Source: Alteromonadaceae bacterium (GTDB lineage: Bacteria; Pseudomonadota; Gammaproteobacteria; Enterobacterales; Alteromonadaceae). Taken from it: DNA of 64,000 nucleotides. The DNA is taken from positions 105,285-169,284 of the forward strand of contig JAESPQ010000022.1 of the NCBI GenBank assembly GCA_016765535.1, written 5' to 3'. Position numbers and translations under genes: made by a program. Below are positions 8,275 to 16,864 of the stretch, one piece after another (position 1 is the first letter of the stretch; every line of letters begins with the position of its first letter). Below the pieces are notes generated by a model. That model was not told the origin of the DNA. It did not search any database and worked only from the letters and a program-made list of their open reading frames with translations.

Positions 8275-8466
8275 CTAAATTAGGTCCGCCATGGTCGCGG
8301 GTGTTACCTTCCGCCAATCTGCAAAGTCTACCAAATCCGACACGGTAAAGCCGCTCGTTAAGAGCTTGTCGCAACACTCGTCGAAGGTAAGGCCCGCTTT
8401 AAAATGGCGTACTGTTTGCGCTCTGATACGCTCGTTAATGTTGCCCGGGGGGACTAGTGTTAGCAT
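8275..8466 (-). CDS. hypothetical small protein
   Basis: 63 aa ORF. Confidence 0.55.
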   Translation of the reverse strand: MLTLVPPGNINERIRAQTVRHFKAGLTFDECCDKLLTSGFTVSDLVDFADWRKVTPATMADLI

Positions 8467-8470
8467 GGCT

Positions 8471-9637
8471 CTATCCTCTACTTATTGCTAGTTTAAAATC
8501 GCGTGATAACATGCGGATTTTCGAAAAGTGGTGTCTAGTTGGTACGCCGTCCCAGCCGAAAACGTCCACAGTGTAAAAGCGTGTTGTTTCACTGAATAGA
8601 ACCGCTCTAAATTGGTTATTTGTTTCGACGTCTATAACGTGGCATACCGTGTCAACATCGCCGCGAACCTCAAGGGCTAAATGCGCGTTGTGTAGGGTGT
8701 CAAATGGGAACGGTCTGACTAAGTCACCGAAAACCCCCGCGTGTATCAGTACGGTGTACCCTTGGGCTGTGGCTTTCAATATCTCCGCGTCGTATGTGCT
8801 CCCGTCGTGCTGGTTGTGGACTATGACCGTCTTGGTCGCTGTTAGTGCTTCCTCTTCATCATTGGCGCAGTCAATACAGATTAACATTGTGACCCACGCG
8901 GAGGCGGTCATCTCGTCGGCTTTCACGTAGCTTTCACATGCTGGGCAGAAGTGCGGCGCGTCGTGTGATATTGGTCCGCCCGGGTCGGTGTGTGTGGTTG
9001 GTGTGCTGTGCTGTGCGGCTGCGTTTACTGCGGCTTTAACCGCTGGGCTACATTGCAACCACTGCGCCGGGTCTAGTTCGTTTAATGCTACGCGTCTGTG
9101 GTTCCCGTCTAGTAATGGGGCTGTCAACACACGGTCAATTATTTGGCTACATTGCTCTAGTACTTCGGGAGTGTTTACCGCTGGGGTGTCTAACGCTTTC
9201 GGTGGGTTGGCTTCATAGTCTGCTTTATCGCTCGCGCACTCTGGGCAAATCAGCATATCCCAGTCAGCGGAGAATGTTAGGCCGTTGCTGTGACATTCAC
9301 AGTTAAGGCAGTAGCCGCTTGTTGGGGCTAGAACATTTAATAGCTCTTGTTCGTCTGTGGCTGCGCGGTCTGCTTTCACTGCTTCGATTCGTGCGGCGGT
9401 TTCTTCTTTAACGTTGCGGATGTATAAGCAAAGTTCATCTATACACATGGTAGCTTTATGGAAGCGACGAACCGCCACAGCGCCACGGGATAACATGCCT
9501 GTGACCTCTACAATGTAATACCACTTTGTTTCGCTGCGTAGGCTACAAGAATATTTAGCCCCGGTGTAAAGGTTTAGAATGTAGAAGGTGTGCGCGTCGG
9601 TGGCTGGGGTGCTTAGTGCGTGGGTTGATAGTTGCAT
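8471..9637 (-). CDS. multidomain hypothetical protein with two CxxC..CxxC clusters and repeated beta-rich modules
   Basis: CLNCECH...CPEC and CPACES...CIDC; N- and C-terminal segments alignable. Confidence 0.75.
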   Translation of the reverse strand: MQLSTHALSTPATDAHTFYILNLYTGAKYSCSLRSETKWYYIVEVTGMLSRGAVAVRRFHKATMCIDELCLYIRNVKEETAARIEAVKADRAATDEQELLNVLAPTSGYCLNCECHSNGLTFSADWDMLICPECASDKADYEANPPKALDTPAVNTPEVLEQCSQIIDRVLTAPLLDGNHRRVALNELDPAQWLQCSPAVKAAVNAAAQHSTPTTHTDPGGPISHDAPHFCPACESYVKADEMTASAWVTMLICIDCANDEEEALTATKTVIVHNQHDGSTYDAEILKATAQGYTVLIHAGVFGDLVRPFPFDTLHNAHLALEVRGDVDTVCHVIDVETNNQFRAVLFSETTRFYTVDVFGWDGVPTRHHFSKIRMLSRDFKLAISRG

Positions 9638-9681
9638 AATGTGTTACTCCGTTGTGATGATGTGTTTGCCTTACACAACTA

Positions 9682-9710
9682 ATGATAGTACAGGTATTCG
9701 AAAGCGCCAC
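9682..9710 (-). promoter_or_regulatory. sigma70-like promoter, GTGGCG-N17-TATCAT
   Basis: same family; first leftward promoter beside the noncoding region. Confidence 0.7.
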
Positions 9711-9735
9711 TATATAGGGTAAATAAATGTAATCT

Positions 9736-9832
9736 CCCAGAGCCCGGAAGCAGGACGGAGGCCCCAAGGCTGCTAGAGCCCTTTTAGAATCCTTCTATAT
9801 AAGCACTATTTAAACGCTTCCGGGCCTCTGGG
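9736..9832. repeat. inverted repeat CCCAGAGCCCGGAAGC / GCTTCCGGGCCTCTGGG
   Basis: arms 9736-9751 and 9816-9832, one-nt bulge. Confidence 0.85.
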
Positions 9833-10035
9833 GACGCTTCCACAGTTTCCGCTCTGGGGCCTCTGGGGCACCTTTAAAGCTTCCGGGGCCTTAAGCGCGT
9901 TAATGGTATGGACGGGCTATTTTAACCCCTTCCGGGGCTCTGGGGCGCTCTCTGGGGCTAGGCTGGGACGCCATATAGTAACGATCTCCAAAGCTACCCG
10001 GGCAATGGACAGGCAAGGCACGTTATCCAATTACT

Positions 10036-10805
10036 TCAATGACTTACATGTGATACACGCGCCCTGTGCTATGGTCATCATAAGGCCCCTGTGCTGCTTA
10101 TTAGCCTTTCATGTGGTGATAGTATCTAAGGGTCTATTTCTCAGGTGGGAAATGGACAGAGACAGTGGACGCGCTAAGTGTCTGATTAGTATGGTGTTAG
10201 TGGTGGTTAATTCTTTAGCTCTCTAAAGGATTAAAAGAATAATAGTATAAGTAACAGTAAGTTAAAAGTTATTAGGTCTTGAGTATCATTTAGAAAAGTA
10301 TTAGATAGAGTTAGTTTATCCCTGTATAGGTCACATTCCCAATAATTAGTACAGCCACAGGGCCCTAGAACGCTAACCCCGGGAGCCCTAGAGCACAGTA
10401 ATTTTTCTAAATGATACTCAAGACCATGAAAGTTGTAAGTCATTGAAACCTATATGGCTATGGCTCCCAGCTCTAGAGCGTCCACCTGTGCGGGCTGTGT
10501 AACGTGTTGTAATCATTGGCGTTCGTGTGTCCACTGTCTCTGTCCATTTCCCAGCTCTAGCACCACATCAAATGAAACCACAATAACTATAGTAGTATCA
10601 ATCACTTAGTGCTCTAGCCTCTCTGGGGCCACAGGCTGACAGGGCCACCATAACGCTAAGTGTATGATACTATTAGGTATTCTCTTTAGCAGGGCTAGGG
10701 GATAAGTGTATAAGTATCAATGACTTACCTCTTCATCACCAGGAAACCTGAGTAGTATCAATGACTTAGCATCAATCACCTTCATATCACTGTAAGTCCT
10801 TGATA
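10036..10805. repeat. dispersed AAGTCATTGAT / ATCAATGACTT copies
   Basis: 10036-10046, 10436-10446, 10597-10609 (variant), 10716-10727, 10757-10769, 10793-10805 (variant). Confidence 0.85.
10146..10553. repeat. 25-bp perfect inverted repeat enclosing a second 23-bp perfect inverted repeat
   Basis: outer arms TGGGAAATGGACAGAGACAGTGGAC 10146-10170 / 10529-10553; inner arms GGTCTTGAGTATCATTTAGAAAA 10275-10297 / 10403-10425. Confidence 0.95.
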
Positions 10806-11057
10806 TATAACGATAAAACGTCAGAACCGCCCAGAATTCACCAAAAACGTCCACGTCTGCTGCCGTAAAATTCCCGGGGCTACAGGAAAGTGTACACCTT
10901 AAGCTCTAGGGCGCTAAGAAGATGAATTCTTTAATTGACGGGAAGCAAAGGGCGGGTTAATATCTCGTGTAGATTAAAGCTTCCTGAGAAAAAGTCGCCG
11001 TAGAATTTTTTCTGAAAATTTTAAAAGCATAAGTAGTCTTTGCTCTGCGTGAGAGAT

Positions 11058-11086
11058 TGGCTAGCCCGGGAAACTTGGACTATACT
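11058..11086 (+). promoter_or_regulatory. candidate rightward late promoter TGGCTA-N17-TATACTTAAGTTAAG
   Basis: same family as the leftward promoters, immediately before 11117. Confidence 0.7.
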
Positions 11087-11116
11087 TAAGTTAAGCGCCA
11101 CAGAGAGAACACGATT

Positions 11117-12214
11117 ATGAAGCCCTTATTTAAAGATGATAAAACCTACCCGCGAACAGTCTTCGGGATTGGCTACCAGATAGAAGGCGGTGGGTCCACG
11201 CACTACACCAAGATTTATAACCATTGGCGCGATATGCTGCGACGCTTCCTAGAGCACGAGAAAGGCTACAACACTTTAAACCTCGCGCACGGGTGGGAGT
11301 GCTTCGACACCTTCCGTGACTGGTACTTGATTAAAGAGATTGGGCTGCACAAGCTTAAGTCGCGCTACCTCGTCTTCCTCGCGCCGGAGTTCTTGCCAAA
11401 GCGTATGAAGGTCGGGGGCAAAGTCGAAATGATAGTTAGTCCGAAGTTCGGGCCGAAGACTTGCACCCTGTCTATTAAGAAGCCGCCGACGTGGCGTAAA
11501 GCCCGCTGGGTGGAAGCCCGGGTCAGGGATAAAGAAACCAAAGAGGTCGAAGATAAGATGGTGCTCCGGGAAGGTACAAAGAACGCGCAGCGAACACAGT
11601 TCTTTGTACCCATGGACACAGTATTATACCGCCGCAAGAAAGCAGCTATTAAAATTTGGTCTGAATATATCGGCAGTGAAGAGGACCGAATAGCCCTCGC
11701 GTCCCTAGAGCGGACGAAGGACCGCAACACCCGGGAATTGATGCGGATAGGCCGCAGTAACTTAACCAAGGGTGCCACTCAGCACTATAATAAAATAATC
11801 GCCCCCGCACAGGCGCTACAGGGCAAACAGCTTCTTAAGGCCCGGGCGAAGGAAGCCAAACGACTTGCAGGGCTGGATGATGTCGAATTAAGAATAAAAC
11901 AGCGGGGCATATATCGCGGGCTGGGCTACATCGGGGAAGGGAAATACCCTACCAGAATAAACAAGGTTAAGACCCGGGCATACAACCGATGGATGTGGAT
12001 ATTAGACAGGTGCTACAAGAATTGTGACCGCAGAGAAGACACCAACATGTACCTAGGTTATAGGCTGGGCAAAAAGTTCTTGTGCTTCCAAGATTTTGCC
12101 AAGTGGTTCGAGAAACATGACCGCCCGGGCAGCCCGCTTCCAACCTTCATCGTCAAACCCAATAGTAACGGTAAATTGGTCCTCGGGCCGAAGAATACTA
12201 AATTAATGTTCTAG
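11117..12214 (+). CDS. protein with two copies of the N-terminal module seen in phage HNH/AP2-type endonucleases
   Basis: FGIGYQ...YNHWRDMLRRF...LAHGWECFDTFRDWY and RGLGYIGEGKYPTRI...YNRWMWILDRCY...FLCFQDFAKWFE. Confidence 0.65.
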   Translation: MKPLFKDDKTYPRTVFGIGYQIEGGGSTHYTKIYNHWRDMLRRFLEHEKGYNTLNLAHGWECFDTFRDWYLIKEIGLHKLKSRYLVFLAPEFLPKRMKVGGKVEMIVSPKFGPKTCTLSIKKPPTWRKARWVEARVRDKETKEVEDKMVLREGTKNAQRTQFFVPMDTVLYRRKKAAIKIWSEYIGSEEDRIALASLERTKDRNTRELMRIGRSNLTKGATQHYNKIIAPAQALQGKQLLKARAKEAKRLAGLDDVELRIKQRGIYRGLGYIGEGKYPTRINKVKTRAYNRWMWILDRCYKNCDRREDTNMYLGYRLGKKFLCFQDFAKWFEKHDRPGSPLPTFIVKPNSNGKLVLGPKNTKLMF

Positions 12215-12224
12215 GAGAACAATC

Positions 12225-12758
12225 GTGAAAAGACAAAAGTACCCAGTATCAGTAATCAACATCGGCGCGGTCATTTATGACGTGATGGCTTTCACCTACG
12301 AAGGCAAAACAGAAATAGATATTCGCCATTGGCATGTTCGCTCTATCCAGCGGAAGCGTATGTCTCGCTTAGAGAAACGTTTCCTCGCGATGGGGACACA
12401 TCCCCGGGATGCCACGCAGTATGTGGGCCTAACAGCCAAGAACGAATTCACTTGGGGCCGACTCGGGGGGATATCGCCTCGTGTCGATGGTTGGTCCAAG
12501 TCTATCAGCCGCCGGGACCGCATGAAGTTCACGGTCGGGGACGATTTACCGTCAGGTGTATACACCACGATTCTACAGGCGCTAAAGTATGCCTTGCTCG
12601 ACGCGCAGGGGGACCTAAACCGTTGGCAGGCTAGCCAAGCGGAAGTAGGCAGCCCCGAAGAGTGGCAAGAGTGGGAAGATGAAATAAACGACTGTAAACG
12701 GGAAATTCGCGCACTGAAAACACGCTTAACAAAAATAAAGAGAGGAAAGTTTGCATAA
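12225..12758 (+). CDS. hypothetical protein
   Basis: 177 aa ORF, RBS AGGAG upstream. Confidence 0.7.
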   Translation: MKRQKYPVSVINIGAVIYDVMAFTYEGKTEIDIRHWHVRSIQRKRMSRLEKRFLAMGTHPRDATQYVGLTAKNEFTWGRLGGISPRVDGWSKSISRRDRMKFTVGDDLPSGVYTTILQALKYALLDAQGDLNRWQASQAEVGSPEEWQEWEDEINDCKREIRALKTRLTKIKRGKFA

Positions 12759-12874
12759 TCGAAAACGTATACTAGTCTTAGGTGTATCAGGACATACAAC
12801 GCACATCGTGGAAATGCTTAAACGCGAAGGCCACAAGGTGATAACATTACACGACATAGAACGAGGATTAAACA

Positions 12875-14320
12875 ATGAGTCTTTCAGCAGAATTGAACCA
12901 TTTCAGAATACCGATGCTTGGGCGCTTTCTAGGCCACGCAATGCAGAACACCCACGGAAGCTTTCTCGAAGGGGAAGTCTACGTCATCACCGCATACAAT
13001 CCCCAAGATAAAACGGTGCAAACAACGGGCCGCACCACCCGTAACCGTTGGATAGACGCCAACTCATTTGAAGTTGTCCGCAATGCGTCATGGGACTTTG
13101 CAGAAGGGCATTGTGCTCCGCATTTGGAAGCAGCAAGTGACTTCACGAATGACCTAGCCAAGTTCGAAGACCACGGCCATGACGACCACATCGAAACGTT
13201 GGCATTTGCCCCTTTCCTTAACATAGATTTGGCTAACAGCCCGGACTACTCCGCAACAGGTCGCTACATTGGTGATGCTTGGCCGGAAATGACATCGAGA
13301 ATGCTGCGCCCCGCACGTCCGCTAGCCGCGGACGAAAACCAACATAAAATACTAAGCCATGACTTTACGTCACTTGAGCAAAAGGCCATGACATATGCCC
13401 GCAAAGGTAAAAGCCGAGCGAACGCGATGTTCCATTACGCGACAGGTAGAGCAGAGTTCTTAGCACAACAACATCGCGAGCGCCGCTTCGCATCTCTCGG
13501 ACCTCATGCGGATAGACTCTTCTTGACCTTGCGTGACCCCGAAGAAAGCCGAGCAATGCTAAAAGAAAAGTTCGAGGCTATCCAATATTCAGCCAAGCAG
13601 GAACCGTCCCTAACAGATGATATAAGCGACGCCTTTTTAGCAGTGCAACGCTTGATGCAAGTGCCTGACCATCTATTAGTCGAGAAGCAGACACTAACGG
13701 CTGACGCGATGCACCAAATGCAGTTTAATTGCCGATGTGTCATGCCTGACCTCACAAAAGGTGCGTTTATCTTAGATGAAGGATATATAGAGCGCATAGA
13801 AGACGGCAAACCGACGTACTCGAAGCCTTTCATGATTAAGGGTGCAGAGATGTCCGCTAAGTTCGAAAAGACCATGAGAGCGCGATTAGAGCGCGATATG
13901 ACCCGGGTTAACCGCACGGTGTTGGGTATGTCGCCCGTGTCAAGCGGAGTTTACAACTGTACCGTTGAGTGCATCATGGGTATAGGTGACTTTATCCAAG
14001 GCCGCACATACCGTGCGATATTCAACGGCATTAGCCAGAACATCCGAGTCGAGCACCCTGATACCTTAGTGCCTGTACCCGTTGACCGCTTGTACTTCGA
14101 CCGCAAGCAAGAGCTAACATTGATGGACGACCGTGACGGGCCAATGTCACCTACCTTTGAAGAGCAGACCACGAAAGACGAATCGTATGGGCCGAAGGAC
14201 TCGTCGCCGGAAGAAACGACTTTTGTACATAAATCAGCAACCCGTAAAACGCAGGAAGTGCATGAAGAAAATGAAGGCACAGCCAACCTACGCAAATACC
14301 GCTTCAATCCAGAAGCATAA
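12875..14320 (+). CDS. hypothetical protein
   Basis: 481 aa ORF. Confidence 0.75.
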   Translation: MSLSAELNHFRIPMLGRFLGHAMQNTHGSFLEGEVYVITAYNPQDKTVQTTGRTTRNRWIDANSFEVVRNASWDFAEGHCAPHLEAASDFTNDLAKFEDHGHDDHIETLAFAPFLNIDLANSPDYSATGRYIGDAWPEMTSRMLRPARPLAADENQHKILSHDFTSLEQKAMTYARKGKSRANAMFHYATGRAEFLAQQHRERRFASLGPHADRLFLTLRDPEESRAMLKEKFEAIQYSAKQEPSLTDDISDAFLAVQRLMQVPDHLLVEKQTLTADAMHQMQFNCRCVMPDLTKGAFILDEGYIERIEDGKPTYSKPFMIKGAEMSAKFEKTMRARLERDMTRVNRTVLGMSPVSSGVYNCTVECIMGIGDFIQGRTYRAIFNGISQNIRVEHPDTLVPVPVDRLYFDRKQELTLMDDRDGPMSPTFEEQTTKDESYGPKDSSPEETTFVHKSATRKTQEVHEENEGTANLRKYRFNPEA

Positions 14321-14329
14321 GGCGACATT

Positions 14330-14572
14330 ATGAAAATCTATGCAACAGATGATAATGACTTAGCAGTAATCGGCATGGGCGAGAAGTGGACCATCAAAGA
14401 TATAAACTTCGCGTTCGGTTGTGGTATGAACCGCTCCCGCCTCCTCGTTAAAAAAGCAATTCGCTGTGGGGTGATGCAAAAGGGTGTAGACGAGAACAAA
14501 GCGTTTACTGTAATTGCCAAATACACGTACAACTTAGATACCATTAACGCCGCAGACGCGTCCATAAAATAA
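14330..14572 (+). CDS. hypothetical protein
   Basis: 80 aa ORF. Confidence 0.6.
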   Translation: MKIYATDDNDLAVIGMGEKWTIKDINFAFGCGMNRSRLLVKKAIRCGVMQKGVDENKAFTVIAKYTYNLDTINAADASIK

Positions 14573-14672
14573 AAACCATTTGTTAATCGACCCCTTTATC
14601 CTGTAGTATGCTTTCATACACAGAATCAACAAGGGGTCTTTTATCAAAACTTTAGAAGAAAAAATCGAAGCA

Positions 14673-15038
14673 ATGTGCGAAGAGATTGGGGCACCAAAGC
14701 CCTTCGAATTCCTCATGCAGGTAGCGAGCGGAACAGACCCACGTAACACCTCGCTAATCTACAATATGGTCGAAGCATTAGACGGGCAGAACGGCGAAGG
14801 CTGCGCCCCGGATGACTTTGATTGGATGGAACTAGTTGACGTTATTCGCGAGAAGTACAAGGGCGCGAAAGTGTCCATCGGTGAGTCTCAAGCAGCTACC
14901 AAACTCATTCTAGAATACACACATTCCAAGAAGCGTCAGACCGATTTAAACGGCGCTGCGGAAGGACAGCAAGAAATAGAAAAGCTGACAAAATCCGAAA
15001 TTCGAATGTTCACCAAGAAATTCAACCACGAGTATTAG
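14673..15038 (+). CDS. candidate small terminase subunit (by position)
   Basis: 121+ aa immediately upstream of large terminase; frame stays open to ~14643. Confidence 0.5.
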   Translation: MCEEIGAPKPFEFLMQVASGTDPRNTSLIYNMVEALDGQNGEGCAPDDFDWMELVDVIREKYKGAKVSIGESQAATKLILEYTHSKKRQTDLNGAAEGQQEIEKLTKSEIRMFTKKFNHEY

Positions 15039-15042
15039 ACCC

Positions 15043-16620
15043 ATGCCGTTAGCTGACAAGAACGACAAAATAGAAGAAGAGGTCAAGTGGACACGCAACG
15101 AAAAGCGGATGCTCAAGCATTTGCTATTGAATGATAACCTTGCGTATAGCCGATACTTCTTCAAGCACAGGGAAGCGATGAAGATGCTGATTAGTCCACA
15201 CCATTTGATTATGGCGGACACTTTAAGGAAAGTATTCACCGGGGAAATTAAACGACTCATTATTAACGTGCCACCGGGATACACAAAGACCGAGATGGCC
15301 GTTATCCTGTTTATGTCACAGGGCCTAGCAATCAACCCCAAGGCCAAGTTTATTCACGCGACTTACTCCGGCGATTTAGCATTAGAGAACAGCCAGAAAA
15401 CAAAAGATATTGTCATCTCTCCCGAGTTCCATGACCTCTTCGGTCTTAACGTCCGACAAGATTCTAAGTCCAAGAAGAAATGGTATACAGAAGAAGGCGG
15501 CGGTGTGTATGCGGTTGCTGCGGGTGGTGCGATTACTGGCTTCCGTGCAGGACGGTTCCAGTTAGGTTTTCAAGGTGCGTTTATCTTCGATGACCCGATT
15601 AAACCCGATGATGCGTACAGCCCAACGAAAAGGGCCAAGATTAACAACCGATTTATGAACACCTTTAAAAGTCGTCTTGCTCTTGAGAAAGAAACGCCGA
15701 TGATTCTTATCATGCAGCGTATCCACGAAGACGACCCAAGCGGTTATTTACTTACAGGCGGTACAGGTGAGAAGTGGCACCATTTGTTATTACCTACACC
15801 AATGCCACCGGGGCCCGTAAGCAAGTGGTATCCTAAAGAGTATACCCATGGCATACCTATTGAGTATGACCTCGAACCCGGGCCGCTGTGGCCCTTTAAG
15901 CATGATGCAGAAAAGCTCGTAGAGATGGAACGGACAGACCCATATACTACATCGTCGCAGTACGGCCAACGCCCTACACCTAAAGGCGGTACGATCTTTA
16001 AGGATGAATGGTGGAAGTATTGGACTGTGCTACCGAAAGATTTAGCGTATATGAGAATCTATGCGGATACAGCCCAGAAGAAAGAAGAACACAACGATTA
16101 CACGGTACTTCAAGCATGGGCATATTCGCCTAGCATGGGCATCATTTTAATTGAACAATTTCGTGGTAAGCTAGAGGCCCCGGAGTTAGAAAAAACCTTT
16201 GTCGAATTCTGGAATAAAATGACGGATTGGTGTAAGGCGCAGGGCATACGTTGCACCGTGGTAAAAGTGGAAGATAAATCGTCGGGGTCGAGTTTGATTC
16301 AGACCATTAAGAAAAAGACGCTAGTACCGATTAAAGGTATCCAGCGTTCTAAGGATAAAATCACTCGTGCTTACGGTGTGGTCCCACAGATTACAACGGG
16401 TAACGTTTGGCTACCACAAAACGCCGTTTGGATATTTGATTTTAAAGACGAGTGCCGTAAGTTCAGCCCGTTAATGGCACACAAACACGATGACCAAATT
16501 GACCCATTGATGGATGCAGTGGAAGATATGTTAATGAATAAAAACGTCGTGCCAGTTGGCGGCGAGTCACACACGCAAACAGATGATACCCCGGGGACAG
16601 ATTATGGCTACTATGGGTAA
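15043..16620 (+). CDS. terL: large terminase subunit
   Basis: NVPPGYTKTEMAVI ATPase motif, FIFDDPIKPDDA Walker B-like, MQRIHEDD motif, nuclease-like C-terminus (MRIYADTA). Confidence 0.92.
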   Translation: MPLADKNDKIEEEVKWTRNEKRMLKHLLLNDNLAYSRYFFKHREAMKMLISPHHLIMADTLRKVFTGEIKRLIINVPPGYTKTEMAVILFMSQGLAINPKAKFIHATYSGDLALENSQKTKDIVISPEFHDLFGLNVRQDSKSKKKWYTEEGGGVYAVAAGGAITGFRAGRFQLGFQGAFIFDDPIKPDDAYSPTKRAKINNRFMNTFKSRLALEKETPMILIMQRIHEDDPSGYLLTGGTGEKWHHLLLPTPMPPGPVSKWYPKEYTHGIPIEYDLEPGPLWPFKHDAEKLVEMERTDPYTTSSQYGQRPTPKGGTIFKDEWWKYWTVLPKDLAYMRIYADTAQKKEEHNDYTVLQAWAYSPSMGIILIEQFRGKLEAPELEKTFVEFWNKMTDWCKAQGIRCTVVKVEDKSSGSSLIQTIKKKTLVPIKGIQRSKDKITRAYGVVPQITTGNVWLPQNAVWIFDFKDECRKFSPLMAHKHDDQIDPLMDAVEDMLMNKNVVPVGGESHTQTDDTPGTDYGYYG

Positions 16621-16864
16621 TAAACCAGACTCAAAGCTTGAGGAAATATCCAAGAGCAATAAGGTCAAGCGGGACAAGTTGAAGGTCCCAATAAAGCTAA
16701 AGAAACGTCGCTGGTTAGAGCCACTAGTCTTCTTTATCAAAATATGGTGTATACTTAGGGGCAGAGGGCCGAGCAAAGCTACTGTTAATTGGCTAGCGAA
16801 GTACGGCATCAAACAAACCATCGGAAAAGTAGGGGCAGGTAATGGCGAAGAAAAAAGTAAATAA
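16604..16864 (+). CDS. hypothetical protein
   Basis: ORF overlapping terL end; start MATMGNKPDSK at 16604. Confidence 0.5.
   Translation: MATMGNKPDSKLEEISKSNKVKRDKLKVPIKLKKRRWLEPLVFFIKIWCILRGRGPSKATVNWLAKYGIKQTIGKVGAGNGEEKSK

Noticed and set aside
9903-10443. ORFs 9903..10226 (+) and 10231..10443 (-)
   Set aside because: No convincing RBS or family resemblance; they lie in the repeat-rich noncoding region and the second is built largely from the inverted repeat.
10146-10553. Confident MITE or insertion element
   Set aside because: Terminal inverted repeats exist but I could not see a target-site duplication or a second copy in the window.
10146-10553. Retron or DGR
   Set aside because: No reverse transcriptase ORF is present in the window; inverted repeats alone are insufficient.
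11365-11778. Antisense ORFs across the late block (e.g. 11365..11778, 13504..13917, 19106..19813, 25147..25797, 31194..31877)
   Set aside because: Ser/Arg/Pro-rich antisense readings of well-supported genes with no regulatory signals of their own.
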